From positions 1-31,951 of the forward strand of contig JAUCBJ010002217.1 in the NCBI GenBank assembly GCA_032718475.1: 31,951 bases of DNA. The letters run 5' to 3'. Position 1 is the stretch's first letter. Every line of letters starts with the position of its first letter. The stretch comes from Nemertoderma westbladi (taxonomy: Eukaryota; Xenacoelomorpha; Nemertodermatida; Nemertodermatidae). The notes under the pieces are model-generated. The model was not told where the DNA came from. It saw nothing but the letters and a program-made list of their open reading frames with translations, and searched no databases. A program made the translations under genes and the position numbers. Shown one piece after another: positions 13,309 through 24,731 of the stretch.

Positions 13309-14010
13309 GGAATGCCTGTTCACCACCATGGGTGATCTTCCACAGTAAACCCTTCCACTCTGTATCCCAAAGGAATGCATGTTCACCACCATGGGTGATC
13401 TTCCACAGTAAACCCTTCCACTCTGTTTCACAAAGCAATGCTTGATCACCACCATTGGTGATCTTCCACAGTAAACCCTTCCACTCTGTTTCCTAAAGGA
13501 ATGCCTGTTCACGACCATGGGTGACCTTCCACAATAAACCCTCCACTTTGTTTCACAAAGCAATGCTTGATCACCACCATGGGTGATCTTCCACAGTAAA
13601 CCCTTCCACTCTGTTTCCTAAAGGAATGCCTGTTCACCACCATGGGTGATCTTCCACAGTAAACCCTTCCACTCTGTTTCCTAAAGGAATGTCTGTTCAC
13701 CATCATGGGTGATATTCCACAGTAAACCCTTCCACTCTGTTTCCTAAAGGAATGCATGTTCACGACCATGGGTGACCTTCCACAATAAACCCTTCCACTT
13801 TGTTTCACAAAGCAATGCTTGATCACCACCATGGGTGATCTTCCACAGTAAACCCTTCCACTCTGTTTCCTAAAGGAATGCCTGTTCACGACCATGGGTG
13901 ACCTTCCACAATAAACCCTTCCACTTTGTTTCACAAAGCAATGCTTGATCACCACCATGGGTGATCTTCCACAGTAAACCCTTCCACTCTGTTTCCTAAA
14001 GGAATGCCTG
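12850..14010 (+). repeat. Array block C, first tandem copy of a 1196-bp higher-order unit
   Basis: This block is followed directly by a second copy at a 1196-bp offset (19 x 63 minus 1, because of a 62-bp unit). Both carry the rare markers TTCACTACTATGGG (near 13133 and 14329), CTCTGTATCCC (near 13366 and 14562) and CACCATTGGTGATC. It overlaps the end of block B copy 2. Confidence 0.85.
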
Positions 14011-14046
14011 TTCACGACCATGGGTGACCTTCCACAATAAACCCTT

Positions 14047-15206
14047 CCACTTTGTTTCACAAAGCAATGCTTGATCACCACCATGGGTGATCTTCCACAG
14101 TAAACCCTTCCACTCTGTTTCCTAAAGGAATGCCTGTTCACCACCATGGGTGATCTTCCACAATAAACCCTTCCACTCTGTTTCCCAAAGGAATGCATGT
14201 TCACCACCATGGGTGATCTTCCACAGTAAACCCTTCCACTCTGTTTCCTTAAGGAATGCCTGTTCCCAACCATGTGTGATCTTCCACAGTAAACCCTTCC
14301 ACTCTGTTTCCTAAAGGAATGCATGTTCACTACTATGGGTGATCTTCCACAGTAAACCCTTCCACTCTGTTTCCTTAAGGAATGCCTGTTCCCAACCATG
14401 TGTGATCTTCCACAGTAAACCCTTCCACTCTGTTTCCTAAAGCAGTGCCTGTTCACCACCATGGATGATCTTCCACAGTAAACCCTTCCACTCTGTTTCC
14501 TAAAGGAATGCCTGTTCACCACCATGGGTGATCTTCCACAGTAAACCCTTCCACTCTGTATCCCAAAGGAATGCATGTTCACCACCATGGGTGATCTTCC
14601 ACAGTAAACCCTTCCACTCTGTTTCACAAAGCAATGCTTGATCACCACCATTGGTGATCTTCCACAGTAAACCCTTCCACTCTGTTTCCTAAAGGAATGC
14701 CTGTTCACGACCATGGGTGACCTTCCACTATAAACCCTCCACTTTGTTTCACAAAGCAATGCTTGATCACCACCATGGGTGATCTTCCACAGTAAACCCT
14801 TCCACTCTGTTTCCTAAAGGAATGCCTGTTCACCACCATGGGTGATCTTCCACAGTAAACCCTTCCACTCTGTTTCCTAAAGGAATGTCTGTTCACCATC
14901 ATGGGTGATATTCCACAGTAAACCCTTCCACTCTGTTTCCTAAAGGAATGCATGTTCACGACCATGGGTGACCTTCCACAATAAACCCTTCCACTTTGTT
15001 TCACAAAGCAATGCTTGATCACCACCATGGGTGATCTTCCACAGTAAACCCTTCCACTCTGTTTCCTAAAGGAATGCCTGTTCACGACCATGGGTGACCT
15101 TCCACAATAAACCCTTCCACTTTGTTTCACAAAGCAATGCTTGATCACCACCATGGGTGATCTTCCACAGTAAACCCTTCCACTCTGTTTCCTAAAGGAA
15201 TGCCTG
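14047..15206 (+). repeat. Array block C, second tandem copy
   Basis: Second copy of the 1196-bp higher-order unit. It ends where a one-base deletion (CCTGTCACG, about 15206) appears that the first copy lacks at the corresponding position. That deletion-bearing stretch, about 15200-15600, is itself repeated at about 18910-19310 (offset 3709). Confidence 0.8.
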
Positions 15207-15534
15207 TCACGACCATGGGTGACCTTCCACAATGAACCCTTCCACTTTGTTTCACAAAGCAATGCTTGATCACCACCATGGGTGATCTTCCACAGTAAAC
15301 CCTTCCACTCTGTTTCCTAAAGAAATGCCTGTTCACCACCATGTGTGATCTTCCACAGTAAACCCTTCCACTCTGTTTCCTAAAGGAATGCATGTTCACT
15401 ACCATGGGTGATCTTCCACAGTAAACCCTTCCACTCTGTTTCCTTAAGGAATGCCTGTTCCCAACCATGTGTGATCTTCCACAGTAAACCCTTCCACTCT
15501 GTTTCCTAAAGCAGTGCCTGTTCACCACCATGGA

Positions 15535-18176
15535 TGATCTTCCACAGTAAACCCTTCCACTCTGTTTCCTAAAGGAATGCCTGTTCACCACCATGGGTGA
15601 TCTTCCACAGTAAACCCTTCCACTCTGTTTCACAAAGCAATGCTTGATCACCACCATGGGTGATCTTCCACAGTAAACCCTTCCACTCTGTTTCCTAAAG
15701 GAATGCTTGTTCACGACCATGGGTGACCTTCCACAATAAACCCTTCCACTTTGTTTCACAAAGCAATGCTTGATCACCACCATGGGTGATCTTCCACAGT
15801 AAACCCTTCCACTCTGTTTCCTAAAGGAATGCCTGTTCACCACCATGGGTGATCTTCCACAATAAACCCTTCCACTCTGTTTCCCAAAGGAATGCCTGTT
15901 CACGACCATGGGTGATCTTCCACAGTAAACCCTTCCACTCTGTTTCCCAAAGGAATACCTGTTCACCACCATTGGTGATCTTCCACTGTAAACCCTTCCA
16001 CTCTGTTTCCCAAAGGAATGCATGTTCACCACCATGGGTAATCTTCCACAGTAAACCCTTCCACTCTGTTTCCCAAAGGAATACCTGTTCACCACCATTG
16101 GTGATCTTCCACTGTAAACCCTTCCACTCTGTTTCCCAAAGGAATGCATGTTCACCACCATGGGTAATCTTCCACAGTAAACCCTTCCACTCTGTTTCCC
16201 AAAGGAATACCTGTTCACCACCATGGGTGATCTTCCACAGTAAACCCTTCCACTGTGTTTCCCAAAGGAATGCATGTTCACCACCATGGGTGATCTTCCA
16301 CAGTAAACCCTTCCACTCTGTTTCCTAAAGGAATGCCTGTTCACTACCATGGGTGATCTTCCACTGTAAACCCTTCCACTCTGTTTCCCAAAGGAATGCC
16401 TGTTCACCACCACGGGTGATTTTCCACAGTAAACCCTTCCACTCTGTTTCCTAAAGGAATGCCTGTTCACTATCATGGGTGATCTTCCACAATAAACGCT
16501 TCCACTCTGTTTCCCATAGGAATGCCTGTTCGCCACCATGGGTGATCTTCCACAGTAAACCCTTCCACTTTGTTTCACAAAACAATGCCTGTTCACCACA
16601 ATGGGTGACCTTCCACAATAAACCCTTCCACTTTGTTTCACAAAGCAATGCCTGTTCATCACCATGGGTGATCTTCCACAATAAACGCTTCCACTCTGTT
16701 TCCCATAGGAATGCCTGTTCGCCACCATGGGTGATCTTCCACAGTAAACCCTTCCACTTTGTTTCACAAAACAATGCCTGTTCACCACAATGGGTGACCT
16801 TCCACAATAAACCCTTCCACTTTGTTTCACAAAGCAATGCCTGTTCACCACCATGGGTGATCTTCCACAGTAAACCCTTCCACTCTGTTTCCCAAAGGAA
16901 TGCCTGTTCACGACCATGGGTGACCTTCCACAATAAACCCTTCCACTTTGTTTCACAAAGCAATGCTTGATCACCACCATGGGTGATCTTCCACAGTAAA
17001 ACCTTCCACTCAATTTCCTAAAGGAATGCCTGCTCACCATTATGGGTGATCTTCCACAGTAAACCCATCCACTCTGTTTCCTAAAGGAATGCCTGTTCAC
17101 CACCATGGGTGATCTTCCACAGTAAACCCTTCACTCTGTTTCCTAAAGGAATGCCTGTTCACCACCGTGGGTGATCTTCCAGTAAACCCATCCACTCTGT
17201 TTCCTAAAGGAATGTCTGTTCACCACCATGGGTGATCTTCCACAGTAAACCCATCCACTCTGTTTCCTAAAGGAATGCCTGTTCACCATTATGGGTGATC
17301 TTCCACAGTAAACCCATCCACTCTGTTTCCTAAAGGAATGCCTGTTCAACACCATGGGTGATCTTCCACAGTAAACCCTTCACTCTGTTTCCTAAAGGAA
17401 TATCTGTTCACCACCATGGGTGATCTTCCACAGAAAACCTTCCACTCAGTTTCCTAAAGGAATCCCTGTTCACCATTATGGGTGATATTCCACAGTAAAC
17501 CCTTCCACTCTGTTTCCTAAAGGAATGCCTGTTCACCATTATGGGTGATCTTCCACAGTAAACCCATCCACTCTGTTTCCTAAAGGAATGCCTGTTCACC
17601 ATTATGGGTGATATTCCACAGTAAACCCATCCACTCTGTTTCCTAAAGGAATGCCTGTTCAACACCATGGGTGATCTTCCACAGTAAACCCTTCACTCTG
17701 TTTCCTAAAGGAATGTCTGTTCACCACCATGGGTGATCTTCCACAGCAAACCCTTCCACTGGGTTTCCTAAAGTAATGCCTGTTCACCACCATGGGTGAT
17801 CTTCCACAGTAAACCCTTCCACTCTGGTCTCTAGAGGAATGCCTGTTCACCACCGTGGGTGATCTTCCACAGTAAACCCTTCCACTTTGTTTCACAAAAC
17901 AATGCCTGTTCACCACCATGGGTGCCCTTCCACAATAAACCCTTCCACGTTGTTTTACAAAGCAATGCCTGTTCTCCACCATGGGTGATCTTCCACAGTA
18001 AACCCTTCCACTCTGTTTCCTAAAGGAATGCCTGTTCACCACCATGGGTGATCTTCCACAGTAAACCCTTCCACTCTGTTTCCTAAAGGAATGTCTGTTC
18101 ACCATCATGGGTGATATTCCACAGTAAACCCTTCCACTCTGTTTCCTAAAGGAATGCATGTTCACGACCATGGGTG
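15535..18176 (+). repeat. Array block D, copy 1
   Basis: This 2.64-kb block is nearly identical to 19746-22387 at a constant offset of 4211 bp. By eye I found four single-base differences, all C/T: near 15708, 16470, 16658 and 17032. Shared rarities include the CTTCCAGTAAACC 61-bp unit (17178/21389), CTCAATTTCC (17010/21221) and CTCTGGTCTCTAGAGG (17823/22034). Confidence 0.9.
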
Positions 18177-19745
18177 ACCTTCCACAATAAACCCTTCCAC
18201 TTTGTTTCACAAAGCAATGCTTGATCACCACCATGGGTGATCTTCCACAGTAAACCCTTCCACTCTGTTTCCTAAAGGAATGCCTGTTCACGACCATGGG
18301 TGACCTTCCACAATAAACCCTTCCACTTTGTTTCACAAAGCAATGCTTGATCACCACCATGGGTGATCTTCCACAGTAAACCCTTCCACTCTGTTTCCTA
18401 AAGGAATGCCTGTCACAACTATGGGTGACCTTCCACAATGAACCCTTCCACTTTGTTTCACAAAGCAATGCTTGATCACCACCATGGGTGATCTTCCACA
18501 GTAAACCCTTCCACTCTGTTTCCTAAAGGAATGCATGTTCACTACCATGGGTGATCTTCCACAGTAAACCCTTCCACTCTGTTTCCTTAAGGAATGCCTG
18601 TTCCCAACCATGTGTGATCTTCCACAGTAAACCCTTCCACTCTGTTTCCTAAAGCAGTGCCTGTTCACCACCATGGATGATCTTCCACAGTAAACCCTTC
18701 CACTCTGTTTCCTAAAGGAATGCCTGTTCACCACCATGGGTGATCTTCCACAGTAAACCCTTCCACTCTGTTTCCCAAAGGAATGCATGTTCACCACCAT
18801 GGGTGATCTTCCACAGTAAACCCTGCCACTCTGTTTCACAAAGCAATGCTTGATCACCACCATGGGTGATCTTCCACAGTAAACCCTTCCACTCTGTTTC
18901 CTAAAGGAATGCCTGTCACGACCATGGGTGACCTTCCACAATGAACCCTTCCACTTTGTTTCACAAAGCAATGCTTGATCACCACCATGGGTGATCTTCC
19001 ACAGTAAACCCTTCCACTCTGTTTCCTAAAGAAATGCCTGTTCACCACCATGTGTGATCTTCCACAGTAAACCCTTCCACTCTGTTTCCTAAAGGAATGC
19101 ATGTTCACTACCATGGGTGATCTTCCACAGTAAACCCTTCCACTCTGTTTCCTTAAGGAATGCCTGTTCCCAACCATGTGTGATCTTCCACAGTAAACCC
19201 TTCCACTCTGTTTCCTAAAGCAGTGCCTGTTCACCACCATGGATGATCTTCCACAGTAAACCCTTCCACTCTGTTTCCTAAAGGAATGCCTGTTCACCAC
19301 CATGGGTGATCTTCCACAGTAAACCCTTCCACTCTGTTTCCCAAAGGAATGCATGTTCACCACCATCGGTGATCTTCCACAGTAAACCCTTCCACTCTGT
19401 TTTACAAAGCAATGCTTGATCACCACCATTGGTGATCTTCCACAGTAAACCCTTCCACTCTGTTTCCTAAAGGAATGCCTGTTCACGACCATGGGTGACC
19501 TTCCACAATAAACCCTCCACTTTGTTTCACAAAGCAATGCTTGATCACCACCATGGGTGATCTTCCACAGTAAACCCTTCCACTCTGTTTCCTAAAGGAA
19601 TGCCTGTTCACCACCATGGGTGATCTTCCACAGTAAACCCTTCCACTCTGTTTCCTAAAGGAATGCCTGTCACGACCATGGGTGACATTCCACAATAAAC
19701 CCTTCCACTTTGTTTCACAAAGCAATGCTTGATCACCACCATGGG

Positions 19746-22387
19746 TGATCTTCCACAGTAAACCCTTCCACTCTGTTTCCTAAAGGAATGCCTGTTCACC
19801 ACCATGGGTGATCTTCCACAGTAAACCCTTCCACTCTGTTTCACAAAGCAATGCTTGATCACCACCATGGGTGATCTTCCACAGTAAACCCTTCCACTCT
19901 GTTTCCTAAAGGAATGCCTGTTCACGACCATGGGTGACCTTCCACAATAAACCCTTCCACTTTGTTTCACAAAGCAATGCTTGATCACCACCATGGGTGA
20001 TCTTCCACAGTAAACCCTTCCACTCTGTTTCCTAAAGGAATGCCTGTTCACCACCATGGGTGATCTTCCACAATAAACCCTTCCACTCTGTTTCCCAAAG
20101 GAATGCCTGTTCACGACCATGGGTGATCTTCCACAGTAAACCCTTCCACTCTGTTTCCCAAAGGAATACCTGTTCACCACCATTGGTGATCTTCCACTGT
20201 AAACCCTTCCACTCTGTTTCCCAAAGGAATGCATGTTCACCACCATGGGTAATCTTCCACAGTAAACCCTTCCACTCTGTTTCCCAAAGGAATACCTGTT
20301 CACCACCATTGGTGATCTTCCACTGTAAACCCTTCCACTCTGTTTCCCAAAGGAATGCATGTTCACCACCATGGGTAATCTTCCACAGTAAACCCTTCCA
20401 CTCTGTTTCCCAAAGGAATACCTGTTCACCACCATGGGTGATCTTCCACAGTAAACCCTTCCACTGTGTTTCCCAAAGGAATGCATGTTCACCACCATGG
20501 GTGATCTTCCACAGTAAACCCTTCCACTCTGTTTCCTAAAGGAATGCCTGTTCACTACCATGGGTGATCTTCCACTGTAAACCCTTCCACTCTGTTTCCC
20601 AAAGGAATGCCTGTTCACCACCACGGGTGATTTTCCACAGTAAACCCTTCCACTCTGTTTCCTAAAGGAATGCCTGTTCACCATCATGGGTGATCTTCCA
20701 CAATAAACGCTTCCACTCTGTTTCCCATAGGAATGCCTGTTCGCCACCATGGGTGATCTTCCACAGTAAACCCTTCCACTTTGTTTCACAAAACAATGCC
20801 TGTTCACCACAATGGGTGACCTTCCACAATAAACCCTTCCACTTTGTTTCACAAAGCAATGCCTGTTCACCACCATGGGTGATCTTCCACAATAAACGCT
20901 TCCACTCTGTTTCCCATAGGAATGCCTGTTCGCCACCATGGGTGATCTTCCACAGTAAACCCTTCCACTTTGTTTCACAAAACAATGCCTGTTCACCACA
21001 ATGGGTGACCTTCCACAATAAACCCTTCCACTTTGTTTCACAAAGCAATGCCTGTTCACCACCATGGGTGATCTTCCACAGTAAACCCTTCCACTCTGTT
21101 TCCCAAAGGAATGCCTGTTCACGACCATGGGTGACCTTCCACAATAAACCCTTCCACTTTGTTTCACAAAGCAATGCTTGATCACCACCATGGGTGATCT
21201 TCCACAGTAAAACCTTCCACTCAATTTCCTAAAGGAATGCCTGTTCACCATTATGGGTGATCTTCCACAGTAAACCCATCCACTCTGTTTCCTAAAGGAA
21301 TGCCTGTTCACCACCATGGGTGATCTTCCACAGTAAACCCTTCACTCTGTTTCCTAAAGGAATGCCTGTTCACCACCGTGGGTGATCTTCCAGTAAACCC
21401 ATCCACTCTGTTTCCTAAAGGAATGTCTGTTCACCACCATGGGTGATCTTCCACAGTAAACCCATCCACTCTGTTTCCTAAAGGAATGCCTGTTCACCAT
21501 TATGGGTGATCTTCCACAGTAAACCCATCCACTCTGTTTCCTAAAGGAATGCCTGTTCAACACCATGGGTGATCTTCCACAGTAAACCCTTCACTCTGTT
21601 TCCTAAAGGAATATCTGTTCACCACCATGGGTGATCTTCCACAGAAAACCTTCCACTCAGTTTCCTAAAGGAATCCCTGTTCACCATTATGGGTGATATT
21701 CCACAGTAAACCCTTCCACTCTGTTTCCTAAAGGAATGCCTGTTCACCATTATGGGTGATCTTCCACAGTAAACCCATCCACTCTGTTTCCTAAAGGAAT
21801 GCCTGTTCACCATTATGGGTGATATTCCACAGTAAACCCATCCACTCTGTTTCCTAAAGGAATGCCTGTTCAACACCATGGGTGATCTTCCACAGTAAAC
21901 CCTTCACTCTGTTTCCTAAAGGAATGTCTGTTCACCACCATGGGTGATCTTCCACAGCAAACCCTTCCACTGGGTTTCCTAAAGTAATGCCTGTTCACCA
22001 CCATGGGTGATCTTCCACAGTAAACCCTTCCACTCTGGTCTCTAGAGGAATGCCTGTTCACCACCGTGGGTGATCTTCCACAGTAAACCCTTCCACTTTG
22101 TTTCACAAAACAATGCCTGTTCACCACCATGGGTGCCCTTCCACAATAAACCCTTCCACGTTGTTTTACAAAGCAATGCCTGTTCTCCACCATGGGTGAT
22201 CTTCCACAGTAAACCCTTCCACTCTGTTTCCTAAAGGAATGCCTGTTCACCACCATGGGTGATCTTCCACAGTAAACCCTTCCACTCTGTTTCCTAAAGG
22301 AATGTCTGTTCACCATCATGGGTGATATTCCACAGTAAACCCTTCCACTCTGTTTCCTAAAGGAATGCATGTTCACGACCATGGGTG
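19746..22387 (+). repeat. Array block D, copy 2 (array end)
   Basis: Second copy of block D, ending within one unit of the right edge of the array. The constant offset means no unit has been gained or lost since duplication, so the event is the youngest one recognisable here, or it is an assembly duplication. Confidence 0.9.
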
Positions 22388-22417
22388 ATCTTCCACAGTA
22401 AACCCTTCCACTCTGTT

Positions 22418-22432
22418 TACCAAAGGTAAGTG
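22418..22432 (+). promoter_or_regulatory. 5' splice-site-like sequence at array edge
   Basis: The last unit reads TTTACCAAAG followed by GTAAGTG. AAG|GTAAGT, with the cut after 22425, is the full metazoan donor consensus. Normal units have AAAGGAATGCC here, so the site is created exactly at the junction between repeat and unique DNA. No transcript evidence is available and no matching acceptor is clear. Confidence 0.35.
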
Positions 22433-23853
22433 TTTATTAAATTTTAGCAATAAGCCAATAAGGTCCTAGACTAATTTAAAAGTTATAAATAATAATCATT
22501 CATTATAATAATAATTAATTAATTACGCACATTTACACTGATACAAATGGGACAACATTATAATTATTGATTAAATAAAAAATAATATATATTTAATTTA
22601 CTGTAGTTTATTTTATGTAAAGTACAAAATGCTTATAAAAGAAGCTGCATAAAATTTCTAGAGGGTACGGTACCCGTACATGCATATGAAATGGTTTGGT
22701 TTCAGTTCGTTACGTTAGGGGCGTGTGGAAAATTCGCTGGCGGTATTGATTCTAATTGTTCTATATTAATTACAAATTATTATGTGTTATTGAGCATTGT
22801 CCGAACCGGAACAATATTAGTACTAATGAAAATGTCGGTCGCATGAAGAAAACTACATTAAAACACATCGAATTGTTATAATAGGGTAGCCGCCAAGTGG
22901 GGTGACTTTGGTAGTGTGAGTGACTTTAATAATGGAGACCGATGAATGCGTTTTGTTGTCTTAAAATCATTAATTAGTTATTTGGTGGCGAGATATTTGA
23001 ACTCATTTGGAAACCTGTAATTTCTGAATTTATTTCGGCAGTTTGCAGCCTAGTATGTGAAATTGTACGTGATTTAATGTGGAGCTGTTTTTTTTAAATA
23101 CCTATTTTTGAAAACCTCTAATCTGCCTGCCAAAGATGCAAGCTACGGATAGATATTTTTATATACGTTTATTGACCTAAACTTTGGTATACCCATATAA
23201 ATTTCAACCCCCAAAAAAGTAGATCCGGAAAAAATTTGATATTTTAATTGCGTTTTTTTGTCATGCATTGCCCTTATAGCCGTATGTGTCATCATAAAAT
23301 TACACTGGGTCAGTGGGTCATGGTATAATCATAAACTAGGCTTAGACTCTTGTTTTATGAAGGGCAACTGTCTGAATCACTCAACTGCACCACATTTCGG
23401 ATGTGTGTCTCCGGTAAACCTAAGTGTAGCACGTAATAAGTGCAAAAGCGTTATTGATCCTATTCGATTTGAATGTTTATAGGGAACTTTCCGTCCCAAA
23501 TCCTGTTCCTAATCATAACTTTATAGTTAAAGCCACCACCACTGGTGTAGATTTATTAATACATAAATATAAACGAACTAAAGATTATTAAATTATAATT
23601 TGGGTAGCCTTATTCTAGAACATACATACAGTGCATCAATTATTTGCATATCTGACAGCAAGTAAATTAAATAAATATAGTCGAAATAATATTACAAATA
23701 TTAAATATAATAAATAATATTAAATTAATTGGGTTCATTAATAAAGCACGATTCACATGAAATGGAAAGAGAATTTGTGCCCCGACATAAAAGATAATAG
23801 ATGAGTTTACCCGCTAGATGGGTTTACCGGTATTTATATTATTTCTGGAGACA
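22433..23853. other. AT-rich noncoding DNA beside the array
   Basis: No gene is supported here. The stretch has many AT runs. It contains a TATAAAA at 22634-22640 and a small hairpin, GTACGG/CCGTAC, with a 3-base loop at 22665-22679. A 74-codon open stretch at 23258-23482 starts only at a TTG and shows no recognisable domain. Confidence 0.6.
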
Positions 23854-24084
23854 GGGGGGGGGGGGGGGGGGACTGGACGCAAAACCCGCCTTGGCGAATT
23901 AATATCCCGCCTCAATGTTAAATTCTCAATTTATGGAAAGGAGCAGGTTACAGTGGCACGTTATTTTAACCAAAACAATAAACTAAACACAATAGAACAG
24001 GTTACAGTTTTATTTTTGAGAGTGATCAGCTGTTATTTGCGTCCAATTTCCCGTGGAGAGGGATTCATTTTTATTACGTCCAGT

Positions 24085-24116
<32 letters not shown>
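23854..24116. mobile_element. MITE-like element bounded by G18 and C31 runs
   Basis: The element opens with 18 G (23854-23871) followed by ACTGGACGCAA. It closes with TTACGTCCAGTT followed by 31 C (24086-24116), which is the inverted complement of the opening. A third related motif, GCGTCCAATTTCCCG, lies at about 24038-24053. Inside, CAGGTTACAGT occurs twice (about 23944 and 23998). The flanks carry ATTTCTGG(G)AGACA on both sides (23841-23853 and 24125-24138), extended by AT-rich bases to about 20 bp, in the positions expected of a target-site duplication. It has no coding capacity and resembles no family I can name. Homopolymer lengths may be unreliable in the assembly. Confidence 0.5.
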
Positions 24117-24138
24117 ATATCTTTATTTCTGGGAGACA

Positions 24139-24628
24139 ATGTTGGGTGAAATTCTTGTGTAAAGTTTTTGTTACATTACGTCAACTTAAGTGTAAGATTA
24201 GTTGCCGTACAGTTGTTATAGTAACTGCAGTTAATTGCCAAAAAATGATATGAATTTTATAAACATTCCACAACATTACAATATTAAAAGGTAATACATA
24301 AGCGTCGAGAACCCCGATATGTTGATATAACGTAATAAAATTACGTATTTCATTGTATGAAAATATCACTATTCGGCGTTTAATCAAGCCAACAGTCGGC
24401 TTAGACCGAAGGCGACCCGGAGACTCATCTTTCGATAGAGGAGGTAGGCGTGGGCGCTACTCATATCCCAAGTTTTGCTCCCAGTAATTTAACTGGACCC
24501 AATTTAGCGTTTAATATCGCTACATAAATACACTCGGGTCATAACGCTGAAAAGTGGTACTTATCATTTAATACCGGTAACTGATTATATTTAATTAATT
24601 ATTTATCTAAAAACTAAAAGCTAACGAA
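24139..24628. other. Noncoding stretch, nothing recognised
   Basis: No supported gene. A GC-richer island at about 24388-24470 begins with AAGCC AACAGTC GGCTT (a 5-bp hairpin). It looks unlike its AT-rich surroundings but matches no RNA family I recognise. Confidence 0.5.
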
Positions 24629-24731
24629 TTTAATATTTAACATATTTATTAATATTAATATTAATATATATATATACATATATATATATACATATATATA
24701 TTAATATTAATATTAACATAATATTTAACAA
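24629..24731. repeat. AT-rich palindrome with TA microsatellite centre
   Basis: The arms read TTAATATTTAACATA on the left and, inverted, TTAAATATTATGTTAA on the right. Nested ATTAATATTAATATTAA blocks follow inward, and the centre is (TA)n interrupted by two TACATA steps. The whole stretch could fold into a long hairpin or cruciform. It lies about 500 bp downstream of the PI3K stop codon. Confidence 0.7.
24646..24651 (-). terminator. Candidate poly(A) signal for the PI3K gene
   Basis: TTTATT on the plus strand is AATAAA on the minus strand. It is the first canonical hexamer I found downstream of the PI3K stop codon, about 580 nt away, and it falls inside the AT-rich palindrome. Such a match is easily due to chance in AT-rich DNA. 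Confidence 0.25.

Larger units (their letters stand above)
28..22426. repeat. 22.4-kb minisatellite array, 63-bp unit, about 355 copies
   Basis: The sequence repeats every 63 bp; a typical unit runs 957-1019. Each unit carries CACCACCATGG, a GATC site, CTTCCACAGTAAACC, CACTCTGTTTCC and AAAGGAATGCCTG. Common variants are CTTTCC/CCCTTCC/CACTTCC, CACTCTG/CATTCTG/CACACTG, CCTAAAGG/CCCAAAGG/CACAAAGC, AATGCC/AATGTC/AATTCC, and GGATGATC/GGGTGATC/TGTGATC. Most units are exactly 63 bp. Exceptions include 64-bp units (TTCCAGCTCTG, e.g. near 2627), 62-bp units (CCCTCCAC near 9061 and 12848; CCTGTCACG near 15206; CCTTCACTCTG near 17131), 61-bp units (CTTCCAGTAAACC near 17178 and 21389) and 68-bp units (near 6381 and 10232). 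No mobile element interrupts the array. Because 63 is divisible by three, long open frames are an automatic by-product. Confidence 0.97.

Noticed and set aside
16479-16970. Plus-strand and second-frame open stretches inside the array (e.g. 15849-16328, 16451-16963, 20060-20539)
   Set aside because: They are shadows created where CCCAAAGG or CACAAAGC units remove the usual TAA.
395-22382. The minus-strand array frames as a genuine giant repeat protein
   Set aside because: Openness follows from the 63-bp period. Other frames also open, phase shifts break every run, and variants are mostly amino-acid-changing.
28-22426. CRISPR array
   Set aside because: There are no constant-repeat/variable-spacer alternations; the entire 63-bp unit is conserved, and the host is an animal.
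23258-23482. 74-codon plus-strand open stretch
   Set aside because: It starts only at a TTG, shows no recognisable domain and has no splice or promoter support.
23818-24253. Open stretches with poly-Gly or poly-Pro
   Set aside because: They arise from the G and C homopolymer runs of the MITE-like element.
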